A stretch of 64,000 nucleotides of DNA, from the NCBI GenBank assembly GCA_036499025.1, contig DASYEM010000079.1, forward strand, positions 1 to 64,000. Reading direction: 5' to 3'. Source of the stretch: Parvibaculum sp036499025. GTDB taxonomy: Bacteria > Pseudomonadota > Alphaproteobacteria > Parvibaculales > Parvibaculaceae. The position numbers and the translations under genes were made by a program. The notes under the pieces were generated by a model, which saw only the letters and a list, made by a program, of their open reading frames with translations, was not told where the DNA came from and searched no databases. Shown here one piece after another: positions 43,624-52,196 of the stretch. Within the stretch, counting starts at the first letter, position 1. Each line of letters opens with the position of its first letter.

Positions 43624-44966
43624 CGGAAGAGGTTGCGGGCGCGCGGTTCCTTGACGAAGACCAGCACGATCCCGAACGAGATCACCAGCATCGACGCCGA
43701 GACCCAGAAGACGGCGAAGAAGGAAAAGCTGTGGGCGATGAGGCCGCCCAGCAGCGGCCCCAGTGCATTCATGAACGAGATGGCGGTGTTCATCATCGCA
43801 ATGCGCATCGGCAGATCTTCGCGGGTGCCGAATTCGAGGATCATGTTCTGCGTGCTGTTCTGGAAGCCGCCTTGCCCGGCGCCGAGCCCGGCAAAGACGG
43901 CGGCCAGCGTCCACAGCGAATGGGCTTCCATCAGCAGCAATGTCGAGAACGCCCAGATGCCGATGGCCAGCAGAAAGACGATGCGGTTGCCGATGCGGTC
44001 GGCGAGCGAGCCCCAGATCAGGTTGGTGCCTGTCTGCGAGAGGAGGAAGGCGGTCGACAGCACGCCGAGATTTGTGCCTGACAGGCCGATCGAACGGCCT
44101 GCATAAAGAATGTAAAAAGGCACGGCCAGCGTGCCGAGAGCGGCGGCGGCGGAAGCGATATAAAAACGCAAAAGTTCTTTGTCGTCGCGCAGCAGCGTCG
44201 GAATTTCGCGCATGCGCAGCGCGAAGCTCGTGCGGGCGCGCACTTCCGGCGGTTCCGGCTCGCGCACCATCATCAGCATGGTGAGGCCGATGGAGGTCAG
44301 GACGAAGGCTGCGAGAAACGTCGTCGCATAGCCGTTGCCCAGCGCATGCGCCTCGACGAAATATTTGCCGCCGATATAGGCGACGCCCGACGCGGTGAGG
44401 CCGGCTGCGAAATTCCGAAAGCCGGTCAGCCGTCCGCGCAAACGCAGCGGGATCACTTTCGCCATCAGATAGTTGAAGATCACCGACTGAATGCCGTTAA
44501 AAAGCCCGAACATCATCAGGAAGACGCAGGCGAAGATCAGCGCCCAATGGGCGGGCAGAAAATAGCCGCTCAGCGCCAGGCCCAGCACGCCGCCGCGCAT
44601 GCCCCAGCCGATCAGCAAGCCCATCGGCAGCACGCGCTTTCTGTGTTCGACCAGCGTTGCGCCCAGGGTCGATGACAGCGCATTGCCGAGCCACTGCGAG
44701 GCGAGCGCCGCGCCGACAGCGAATTCAGACCCCGAAAGCAGGAAAATATAGGCGGGCACAAAGGTCGGCGCCGTGACGAGGCGGAAGCCCGTCTGGCCGA
44801 GCAGTCCGTGAGCAAGATTGGCGGCGAAGTTGCGGCGGAGATTTTTCTCCACCTCGACGTGATAGGCCTCTTCGGCGGCGGCGCGCTCCGCGCTCCAGCC
44901 CGACGACGATACTGGGGGGCTTCGATCCACGCCCTGTTCCTTCCCTCCCGGCCTCGTTTTTTTCAT
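43620..44966 (-). CDS. major facilitator superfamily transporter
   Basis: A 448-residue inner-membrane carrier with about 12 helices after a hydrophilic 55-residue N-terminus. MFS loop features include GNALSSTLGATLVEHRKRVLP (loop 2-3) and GSLADRIGNRIVFLLA (loop 8-9). Substrate unknown. It overlaps the convergent peptidoglycan-binding gene by 4 bp through a shared CTAG stop. Confidence 0.84.
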   Translation of the reverse strand: MKKTRPGGKEQGVDRSPPVSSSGWSAERAAAEEAYHVEVEKNLRRNFAANLAHGLLGQTGFRLVTAPTFVPAYIFLLSGSEFAVGAALASQWLGNALSSTLGATLVEHRKRVLPMGLLIGWGMRGGVLGLALSGYFLPAHWALIFACVFLMMFGLFNGIQSVIFNYLMAKVIPLRLRGRLTGFRNFAAGLTASGVAYIGGKYFVEAHALGNGYATTFLAAFVLTSIGLTMLMMVREPEPPEVRARTSFALRMREIPTLLRDDKELLRFYIASAAAALGTLAVPFYILYAGRSIGLSGTNLGVLSTAFLLSQTGTNLIWGSLADRIGNRIVFLLAIGIWAFSTLLLMEAHSLWTLAAVFAGLGAGQGGFQNSTQNMILEFGTREDLPMRIAMMNTAISFMNALGPLLGGLIAHSFSFFAVFWVSASMLVISFGIVLVFVKEPRARNLFR

Positions 44967-45030
44967 TGGGGGGTGGCCGGCGGGGTCTTTATAGACTGGT
45001 TAGGCGTTTTGGGTCAGTGGGCGCGCCTGT

Positions 45031-45870
45031 TTATTTTTGCAACCACTCGACGCGGGCGCGCGCATCCGCGTCTTGCGCCATAATGCCCGCAAGCCAGCCG
45101 AAAAGGCTCGTCAGCGTTTCGGGGAAGGTCCAGGGCGGATTGACGATGACGAGCCCCGAGCCCGACAGCCGCGTCGGGTCGCCGCTGCCCCGGATGTAAA
45201 GTTCCGCCATCAGCGTCTTGGCCGGGCCGTTCCGTTCCAGCCGGTCGAGAAAAGCGCCCGAGACGCTCGGGTCCTTCACCGGATACCAGATCATGTAAGT
45301 CCCGCCCGCAAAGCGTTTCACCGCCTCGCCGAGCGCCGCCTCGACGCGGTCGAACTCGTCGCGTCCTTCATAAGGCGGATCGATCAACACGAGCCCGCGT
45401 CTTTCCGTCGGCGGCAGCATCGCCTTCAGCGCCGCGTAGCCGTCGCTTTCGTGAACCTTCACCTGCCGGTCGCGGCGAAAGAGCGCCTGCAACGCGGCGG
45501 CGTCTTCGGGATGCAATTCGCAAAAGCTCAGCCGGTCGCCTTCGCGCGCGAGATGCCGCGCGATCAACGGCGAGCCTGGATAGCGTGTGGGGTTCTCACC
45601 TTCGCAACCCAGCGCCTTCAGCGTGTCGAGATAGGGCGCCAGCGCGTCATGCGGGTTTGCGCTTGCGAGAACGCGCGCGATGCCGTCGTGAAACTCGCCG
45701 GTCTTCTGTGCCTCGGTTCCGGTCAGGTCCGTCGCGCCGGTGCCCGCATGGGTATCGAGCAGGAAGAAAGGCTTTTCCTTCTGCTTCATATGTTCGAGCG
45801 CCAGCGTCAGCGATGCATGTTTCATCACATCGGCGAAATTTCCGGCATGGTAGGCGTGGCGATAGTTCAT
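45031..45870 (-). CDS. rlmJ: 23S rRNA (adenine-2030-N6)-methyltransferase
   Basis: Methylates A2030 of 23S rRNA. 279 residues from ATG 45870, where the invariant NYRHAYHAGNFADVMKH begins; the open frame runs further upstream without conservation. The SAM-site segment DTHAGTGATDL and the catalytic LIDPPYE are present. The upstream DUF4010 gene ends 13 nt before it. Confidence 0.93.
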   Translation of the reverse strand: MNYRHAYHAGNFADVMKHASLTLALEHMKQKEKPFFLLDTHAGTGATDLTGTEAQKTGEFHDGIARVLASANPHDALAPYLDTLKALGCEGENPTRYPGSPLIARHLAREGDRLSFCELHPEDAAALQALFRRDRQVKVHESDGYAALKAMLPPTERRGLVLIDPPYEGRDEFDRVEAALGEAVKRFAGGTYMIWYPVKDPSVSGAFLDRLERNGPAKTLMAELYIRGSGDPTRLSGSGLVIVNPPWTFPETLTSLFGWLAGIMAQDADARARVEWLQK

Positions 45871-45883
45871 GGGGTCTGAAAAA

Positions 45884-47203
45884 TCATGGGGTCTCAAAAA
45901 CAATATAAGCGGCGACGGCGCCTGCCAGCGCCAAAGCGAAAAGAGCGAGCGCCGGTTTAAGCCCTGCCGCGCGCCCCGCAAAGGCCAATGTGTAACCGGC
46001 TTTGAGAAAATTATTGGCCGAGGCCGCGACAAGGATCGCGGTGGCGGCGACATTGAGGTCGAGGTCGTGGCCGGCGCCTTGCGCGAGGCTCAGCACGAAG
46101 GGATCGACGTCGGTGAAGCCCGCCAACGCGCCGAGCGCGAAGAGGCCGCTTTCGCCGAAGCGGGTTTTTGCCCAGGCGACCGCGACCGAGAGCGCGATGA
46201 AGAGCGCGGCAAAGACAAGAGCGGTCGAAAGCTCCAGCGGATTGGTCGGCGGCGCATCCGGCGTGTCGTCCGTGCGGCCGCGCGCGCGCCACATCAGCGC
46301 CGCGCTCAAGACAAGACCCAATGGGCAGAGCATGGCGAGCGATGGCAGCAGCTTTGTTGCAAGCTCCGTGCTGAAGACGCCGACGACCGCCAGAATGCGC
46401 AGGAACATGACGGCTGTGGCGAGCACGATGGCCGATTGCACGCGGGATGAAGCCGCGCCCGCATCCTGCGCCCGGCGCGACAGCACCACCGTCGTCGCGG
46501 TCGATGAATAGAGCCCGCCCAGCGCCGCCGAAATCAATATGCCGTGGCTCGGCGCGATGAAGCGTTGCACCAGATAGCTCGCATAGGAAAGCGTCGAGAC
46601 GGCGACGACGGCGAGCCAGACCTGATAGGGCGTGATGTCCGTGAGCGTCGTCACAGGCGTATTCGGCAGCAGCGGCAACACGACGCCGATGATGATGAGG
46701 AATTTCGCCAGCGTCACCATCTCGCCATCGCGCAAGGCGGCCGCGAAACTGTGCAAGCGTTTGCGGGCGCCGATCAGCAGCACCGCGAAAACCGCGATGC
46801 CGACGCCGACCCAGAGCGGCGCGGCCAGCGTCACGGGGCCGAGCAGGAAAGCAATGAGGTTGCAGACCGGCGCCATGATCCCGGCGTCGAAGCGCGGCGC
46901 GCCGTCGCTTGCCTCGTCGTCATCCGTTTCGGCGTGCTCGCCTTCGAGCCGTGCGCGGTAATAGATCGCGAGCCAGCCGCCCAGCAGCAAAAGCCCGCCG
47001 AGCAACAGCAGCGCATGTTGCGGCTCCAGCGCGTAGAGCAGTGCGCCGGTCAGCGCCAGCAGCGGAAAGGTGCGTACGCCCCCCGGCGGCTTGATGCGGC
47101 TCTTGGCAAAATACTCTTCAAAGGCGAGGCCGAAGAAAAAGCTTAGCGCCAGCAGCGCCGCGAGGCGTTCTGGATCGAGTGCCGGGACGGCGAAAGTCGT
47201 CAT
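45884..47203 (-). CDS. MgtC/DUF4010 family membrane protein
   Basis: A 439-residue, highly hydrophobic protein with about 12 helices. The N-terminal MgtC-like part has GLAFEEYFAK and PGGVRTFPLLALTGALL; the DUF4010 part includes GGLYSSTATTVVLSRRA and GALAGFTDVDPFVLSLA. Transport or a regulatory role is unknown. Its start overlaps the ppk2 stop by 4 bp, and rlmJ follows 13 nt later, so the three genes look like one transcript. Confidence 0.82.
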   Translation of the reverse strand: MTTFAVPALDPERLAALLALSFFFGLAFEEYFAKSRIKPPGGVRTFPLLALTGALLYALEPQHALLLLGGLLLLGGWLAIYYRARLEGEHAETDDDEASDGAPRFDAGIMAPVCNLIAFLLGPVTLAAPLWVGVGIAVFAVLLIGARKRLHSFAAALRDGEMVTLAKFLIIIGVVLPLLPNTPVTTLTDITPYQVWLAVVAVSTLSYASYLVQRFIAPSHGILISAALGGLYSSTATTVVLSRRAQDAGAASSRVQSAIVLATAVMFLRILAVVGVFSTELATKLLPSLAMLCPLGLVLSAALMWRARGRTDDTPDAPPTNPLELSTALVFAALFIALSVAVAWAKTRFGESGLFALGALAGFTDVDPFVLSLAQGAGHDLDLNVAATAILVAASANNFLKAGYTLAFAGRAAGLKPALALFALALAGAVAAYIVFETP

Positions 47204-48012
47204 TTGGCGATCAATCCGCTTTTGTAATGCGCCTGATCGAAAGCGAAAACGATCTCGGCGTCGGGCACGATGTGCTTCTTTTTGCCTTCATAATCGACGC
47301 GATTTAGAATGTCGCGGATGACGTTGAGCCGCGCCACCTTCTTGTCGTTGGCGCAGACGATATGCCACGGCGAGAGCAGCGTATGGGTGCGCGCGAACAT
47401 CGCATCGCGCGCCTTGGTGTAATCGTCCCATTTCTTTTGCGCCGCTTCGTCGATGGGCGAGATTTTCCACTGTTTCAGCGGATCCTTGCGCCGCGCCGCC
47501 AGCCGCTTCTTCTGTTCCGCCTTCGAGATGTCGAGATAATATTTCAGCATTTCGACACCGGACCCGATCAGCATTTCCTCATAGGTCGTCACCGTGGCCA
47601 TGAAGCGTTCATATTCGGCGTCGGTGCAAAAGCCCATCACGCGCTCAACGCCCGCGCGGTTGTACCAGCTGCGGTTGAAGAGAACGATTTCATCGGCCGA
47701 AGGCAGCCAGAAGGTGTAGCGCTGGAAATACCACTGCGTCACTTCGCGGTCGGAGGGTTTGCTCAATGCCACCACGCGTGTCTCGCGCGGGCTCATATGC
47801 TCGGTGATGCGCTGGATCGTGCCGTCCTTGCCCGCTCCGTCGCGCCCTTCCATGATGATGAGCAGCTTGCGGTTATTGGCGATGACGTCCTTCTGGAGTT
47901 TCACCAGCTCGACCTGCAGTTCGTAAAGCGCCTGGTCGTATTCCTCGCCGGAACGGGCGTCGGCCTTGTTCTTGCCGTGCTTGTCCGCCTTGTCCGCCTT
48001 TTTCTTCGCCAT
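47200..48012 (-). CDS. ppk2: polyphosphate kinase 2
   Basis: Uses polyphosphate to phosphorylate nucleotides (or the reverse). 270 residues after a Lys-rich start. Walker A is GRDGAGKDG at 56-64, followed by the lid/Walker B region RSWYNRAGVERVMGF and DISKAEQKKRLAARRKDPLKQWK. Short, single-domain form. Overlaps the next gene, DUF4010, by 4 bp. Confidence 0.94.
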   Translation of the reverse strand: MAKKKADKADKHGKNKADARSGEEYDQALYELQVELVKLQKDVIANNRKLLIIMEGRDGAGKDGTIQRITEHMSPRETRVVALSKPSDREVTQWYFQRYTFWLPSADEIVLFNRSWYNRAGVERVMGFCTDAEYERFMATVTTYEEMLIGSGVEMLKYYLDISKAEQKKRLAARRKDPLKQWKISPIDEAAQKKWDDYTKARDAMFARTHTLLSPWHIVCANDKKVARLNVIRDILNRVDYEGKKKHIVPDAEIVFAFDQAHYKSGLIAK

Positions 48013-48096
48013 GTTCGCCTCGCTGCCTCTGCCGTTCCGGTTTCAGCCTAGCGCGTCGCGTCCGGCTTCAGAAGGGCAAGGAATGGAGGTGGCCGT

Positions 48097-48744
48097 TCAA
48101 AATCGGAGGGCGACCTGCATCGTGCGGGCGATGACGCCGTGAAAGCGCATTCGGCCCTTCGTATAGGCGAGACAAATGCACTCTTCCTCGGTTCCGACGC
48201 GCAGGGAATGGGTATGGCGCGCGTCCATTTCCTGCACTTCGCCGCGCCGGTAGGTGCCGGTCGGATCGGTGATGCTGCCGCTCAGCACCAGCGTCAGCTC
48301 GACGCCGCCATGCCCGTGTCCCGGCACCGTCGTGCCCGGTTTCGCACGCAGCATCCACAAACGGTCGCCATGGCCCTGCCACAGCGTTACCTTGCGCATG
48401 CCCGGTCCGAGGATGCTCCACTTCAGCGCCTCGACGTCGCCATGACCGAGCCAGCGTTGCAAGGGTGCTGGAAGAACCCGATCTGCAATCGGCGGCTCGC
48501 GGGTTCGTGCCGGTTCAGGTTCATAAAGCCTCGCCAGCACACGGTTCAACGCGTCGTCGGCCATCGGTTCGGGCACAAGGCTTTCGAGCAACATGCCGCC
48601 TGCCGCTTCCGCCGCCGCGATGTCGGCGCGGGCTTGCGGCACGAGGCTCAGATGCGAGGCGACGAGCGCCGTCTCGCCTTCGTTCAGCGTCCCCGCCGCA
48701 TATCCCATGATCCATTCCGCGCCGAGGCGTCGCATCGGGCTCAT
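48097..48744 (-). CDS. chrR: ChrR-family anti-sigma factor with cupin domain
   Basis: Normally binds and inhibits the partner ECF sigma factor until singlet oxygen or a related stress. 215 residues: N-terminal anti-sigma domain (about 1-75) and C-terminal cupin (about 100-200). The cupin keeps the metal-ligand pattern H143-x-H145-x3-E149 and H177/H179. The N-terminal zinc motif H-x3-C-x2-C is not kept: H31 is present but the two Cys positions are V35 and A38, and position 6 is Arg. It overlaps the sigma gene by 4 bp, so the two are coupled. Confidence 0.85.
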   Translation of the reverse strand: MSPMRRLGAEWIMGYAAGTLNEGETALVASHLSLVPQARADIAAAEAAGGMLLESLVPEPMADDALNRVLARLYEPEPARTREPPIADRVLPAPLQRWLGHGDVEALKWSILGPGMRKVTLWQGHGDRLWMLRAKPGTTVPGHGHGGVELTLVLSGSITDPTGTYRRGEVQEMDARHTHSLRVGTEEECICLAYTKGRMRFHGVIARTMQVALRF

Positions 48745-49346
48745 TTCAAATCCTCCAGCGCGGGCCGCAAACGGCCGAAGGCGAGCCGCAAGCGCGACTT
48801 CACCGTGCCGAGCGGAATGGCGAGCCGTTCGGAAATTTCCGCATGAGGCAAGCCCTCGAGAAAGGAAAGCCGCACGACTTCAGCCTGATCGGGCGGCAGC
48901 ATCGCCATCGCCGCATGAATGCGCCGTCCCGTTTGCAGGTTCATTAACGCGCTATCGGCGAGTGTGGGGTCTTCGGGCAGCAGCGAGGGATCGGCGAGAT
49001 CGAGTTCGGGCCGCTTCTGGCGGCGCACGTTGTCGATGAAGCGATTGCGAGCGATGGTGAAAATCCAGGTGCCGGCCGACGCCTTGGCAGGATCGAAGAG
49101 TTCGGCCTTGCGCCACACCGTCAGCATCACGTCCTGCACGAGATCTTCCGCTTGCCGGTCATCGACGCGGAGACGCCGCAGATACGATTTCACGCGCGGC
49201 GCGTAATAGCCAAAGAGGTTTGCAAAAGCGGTGCGGTCCTTCCGACGGGCAATCGCATCGATCAGAGCGGCCATGGCGTCGGGGCGCCCCGCCGGGTTTT
49301 CGCATGAACCGGGGGACGCTTTTCTCGGCGTCGTGTCGTCAGCCAT
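48741..49346 (-). CDS. rpoE: ECF sigma factor, RpoE/ChrR type
   Basis: Sigma-70 family group IV factor of about 201 residues. Region 2 is FANLFGYYAPRVKSYLRRL to EDLVQDVMLTVWRKAELFD; region 4 is LPPDQAEVVRLSFLEGLPHAEISERLAIPLGTVKSRLRLA. The start is put at 49346; upstream in-frame codons to 49430 would begin at or before the predicted transcript start of its own promoter (49435-49464). Operon with the anti-sigma gene. Its likely stress is singlet oxygen or peroxide, by analogy. Confidence 0.88.
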   Translation of the reverse strand: MADDTTPRKASPGSCENPAGRPDAMAALIDAIARRKDRTAFANLFGYYAPRVKSYLRRLRVDDRQAEDLVQDVMLTVWRKAELFDPAKASAGTWIFTIARNRFIDNVRRQKRPELDLADPSLLPEDPTLADSALMNLQTGRRIHAAMAMLPPDQAEVVRLSFLEGLPHAEISERLAIPLGTVKSRLRLAFGRLRPALEDLK

Positions 49347-49824
49347 CAGGCCTCGCATGCTCCGGGCCTGCCACGGCGGTGTGCGGGCAGGGGGAGTTGT
49401 TCGGACGATCGCTGCGAGCGCGCTTGCCATGGTTGGTTTACGCCCGGCGCGCGCATGCGGATCACCGTCTTGGGCCGAGTTTAGGCGCAGTCGCGGAGGG
49501 GCGAAACAAAAGCTTCATCGCAGCGTATGAACCGAATGCGCCGGGTCCACACCGCGCTTGCCTCTCCACGGTTGCAAATCATGCGCCTCGGGTTGCGCCC
49601 GCGCCTTCGTTTCGGTCGGCATTTCGTTAACGCGGCAAGACAAGAATCGCGATTTCATATCGGACCGGTCTTACTCATTTCTTACCGGTGGGTTTGTCGC
49701 GGGTTCACACAGACCTAACCCCACGTAACCTATTCTTAGGTCTCGCATCTTTATAAATGGACTGGGTTTATGTGACCGGGTGGATCTCGTCCATTCGGCT
49801 GCGACGCGATGGTTGAGTGAGGGC
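49347..49824. other. divergent regulatory region between the sigma factor and GGDEF/EAL gene
   Basis: 478 bases without a supported gene. It holds the sigma-factor promoter (49435-49464), two ACCGGT palindromes near 49660-49692, and AT-rich sequence with TATAAA near 49752 that may be part of the GGDEF/EAL promoter. Confidence 0.55.
49435..49464 (-). promoter_or_regulatory. putative sigma-E autoregulated promoter
   Basis: On the minus strand: TGATCC (49464-49459), 18 nt, TAAACC (49440-49435). This agrees with the Rhodobacter-type sigma-E consensus TGATCC-N18-TAA. It is about 90 nt upstream of the sigma-factor start, as expected for an autoregulated rpoE-chrR operon. Confidence 0.65.
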
Positions 49825-52056
49825 ATGCAAGACGTAGCCAAAGAAAGCGGCTCCGGGCACGACATTTTCCATGTCGGGCCGAGCGCTTTTTTGCGCCGTT
49901 TTCCGGCCTGGCTTCAGGCGCCTTTCGGTCGGGTCTTTTTCGCCATTCGCCTCAAGGTCGTTCTGCTGTTGTCGCTCGTCGGTTTCACGATGATCGCGCT
50001 CAGCGGCTTCTTCATTTTCCACACTTACGAGTCGCAACTCGACGACCGCCTTCAGACGCGCGTCGTCTCCTTCACCGAAGTGCTGGCCAATGGCATCCAC
50101 AACGCGAAGTCGGCCAGCGACGTCGATTTCATTCTTTCCGCTTTCGATACGTCGGCGCCTGTCGGGCTCGTCGCCATCGCCGACGCCAAAGGCAACATTT
50201 TTTCCGTGTCGCAGGCCGACTGGCGCGGCCTTGCCATGCGCAGGCTGATCGCGCCCGAGACGCAGAAGCGGCTCGACGCGGGCGAGGCGAAGCTCATCCG
50301 CGCCGAGGGCGCGGATTACCGCTTCGCGGAATTCGCACGCAAGGTCGATCTGCCATTCCTGAACGAGACCGGCACCATTTTCGTTCGCCTGAACATCAAG
50401 GGACCACTCGCCAGCATTCAGGCGACCGCCTGGAGCGTTCTCGTCTGGCTTATCGCGGGCATCGTCGTTTCGGTCCTCACCATTTCGCTCATCATGCAGC
50501 GCCTCATCGTTGCGCCGATTGAAGCGCTGCGTGTTTACGCCGAACGCCGGGGCGCCGTGCCGTTCATGCCTCCCATGGGACCGCCCGACGAGCTTTCCAT
50601 CCTCGCGGAAGCGCTGGCGGAATCTTTCGACGCCTCCAGCGTCAATGAAGAACGTCTCGCCGATCTTGCCCAGACCGACGGGCTCACCGGTCTCGGCAAC
50701 CGTTCGCTGTTCAAGTCGCGCCTCGACCGGGAAATTCTCCGCGCCGGTCAGTCGGGCCAGATGGTCGGGGTGATGATCCTCAATCTAGACAGCTTCAAGG
50801 ACATCAACGATACGCTCGGCCATGACGCGGGCGACATCATTCTGCAGCGCACGGCGGAGATCCTGAAGAACTGCCAGCGCAAGGGCGACACGGTGGCGCG
50901 TCTCGGCGCCGACGAGTTCGGCGTCATCCTGTCGGGTCTGTCCTCGTCGGAGGAATCCGCCGAGTTCGCCTCGCGGTTCGTTCGCGCCGTCGGCGCGCCG
51001 TTCCGCGTCAGCGGCCACGAGTTGCATCAGACGGCTTGCGTCGGCCTCACCATCTATCCGCAGGATGGCCGCGACGCGGATGTGCTGCTGAAGAATGCCG
51101 ATCTCGCGCTCTCGCGGGCAAAGCAGGAAGGGTCGGGCGCCTGCATTCTCTATCGCCACGAGTTGCATCTGCGCGCCATGGAGCGCAATTCGATCGAGCG
51201 CGACTTGCGCGCGGCGCTCGCCCAGAAGCAATTCGTTCTCTACTACCAGCCCAAGGTCGATATCCTGACCGGCAAGATCAGCGGCTCCGAGGCGCTGATC
51301 CGCTGGATGCATCCCGAGCGCGGGCTGGTGCCGCCGGATCTTTTCATTCCGGTCGCCGAGCGTTGCGGCTTCATTTCCGACGTCACCAAATGGGTGCTCG
51401 ATGAAGCCTGCCGCCAGAACCGCGCCTGGCAGGATGCGGGTCTTCCGAAAATCGGCGTCGCCGTCAACGTCTCCGCCGTCGATCTGCGCCGCTCCGATCT
51501 CACGGATACGGTGGCGAACACGCTCGTCACCCGCGCGCTCTCGCCGCAATATCTCGAACTTGAAGTCACCGAGAGCATGGTGATGCGCGACGTCGATGTC
51601 GTCATCGGCACGTTGCGCCGGTTGCGCAGCCTCGGCGTCGGCATCGGCATCGACGATTTCGGCACCGGCTATTCCTCGCTCGCCTATCTGAAGCGCTTTC
51701 CCGTGAAGCGCCTCAAGATCGATCGCAGCTTCATCCGCGACATCGCCGATGCGCGCGAGGGCAGGATCATTCCCAAGGTCATTATCGACCTTGCGCATGC
51801 GCTTGGCCTCAATGTGCTGGCCGAAGGCGTCGAGGATGTGGCCCAGCTCGAAATCCTGCGCTCGCTCGGCTGCGACGAAGCGCAGGGTTATTATCTTGGC
51901 CGCCCGATGCCCGCGGCGGAGTTCGAAACCTTCCTGCGCAATTCCGAAGGCGGCCTCCACCCGGATGCGACGATCCGTGAAATCACCGGCATCGCGCCCA
52001 GCCTCGCCAGCAACGATGCGCCGAAGCTTCTCGACCTCGCCGGTTCCGCCGCCTGA
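49825..52056 (+). CDS. membrane GGDEF/EAL protein, likely c-di-GMP phosphodiesterase
   Basis: A 743-residue signalling protein. Two membrane helices (LKVVLLLSLVGFTMIALSGFF and WSVLVWLIAGIVVSVLTISL) flank a periplasmic sensor domain. The GGDEF domain follows; its signature reads LGADEFGVIL, with Ala in place of the second Gly, so cyclase activity is doubtful. The EAL domain is complete by eye: GSEALIRW, NVSAVDLRRSDL, ELEVTES, IDDFGTGYSSL, LKIDRSFI and LAEGVED. The start is uncertain (GTG 49780 or ATG 49825). Probably hydrolyses c-di-GMP in response to an envelope signal. Confidence 0.88.
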   Translation: MQDVAKESGSGHDIFHVGPSAFLRRFPAWLQAPFGRVFFAIRLKVVLLLSLVGFTMIALSGFFIFHTYESQLDDRLQTRVVSFTEVLANGIHNAKSASDVDFILSAFDTSAPVGLVAIADAKGNIFSVSQADWRGLAMRRLIAPETQKRLDAGEAKLIRAEGADYRFAEFARKVDLPFLNETGTIFVRLNIKGPLASIQATAWSVLVWLIAGIVVSVLTISLIMQRLIVAPIEALRVYAERRGAVPFMPPMGPPDELSILAEALAESFDASSVNEERLADLAQTDGLTGLGNRSLFKSRLDREILRAGQSGQMVGVMILNLDSFKDINDTLGHDAGDIILQRTAEILKNCQRKGDTVARLGADEFGVILSGLSSSEESAEFASRFVRAVGAPFRVSGHELHQTACVGLTIYPQDGRDADVLLKNADLALSRAKQEGSGACILYRHELHLRAMERNSIERDLRAALAQKQFVLYYQPKVDILTGKISGSEALIRWMHPERGLVPPDLFIPVAERCGFISDVTKWVLDEACRQNRAWQDAGLPKIGVAVNVSAVDLRRSDLTDTVANTLVTRALSPQYLELEVTESMVMRDVDVVIGTLRRLRSLGVGIGIDDFGTGYSSLAYLKRFPVKRLKIDRSFIRDIADAREGRIIPKVIIDLAHALGLNVLAEGVEDVAQLEILRSLGCDEAQGYYLGRPMPAAEFETFLRNSEGGLHPDATIREITGIAPSLASNDAPKLLDLAGSAA

Positions 52057-52196
52057 TCCGTTCCCATGTCCTTCAGCGCCTTGACGCCGCGTTCCGCTGA
52101 CGCGGCGATTTTGTTTGGTGCGCGGCACTGGACGGTTCCCAATCCGGCGCTACACTCTCTGACAAATAATCAAGAATGCGCCATGGGAGGCACGTC

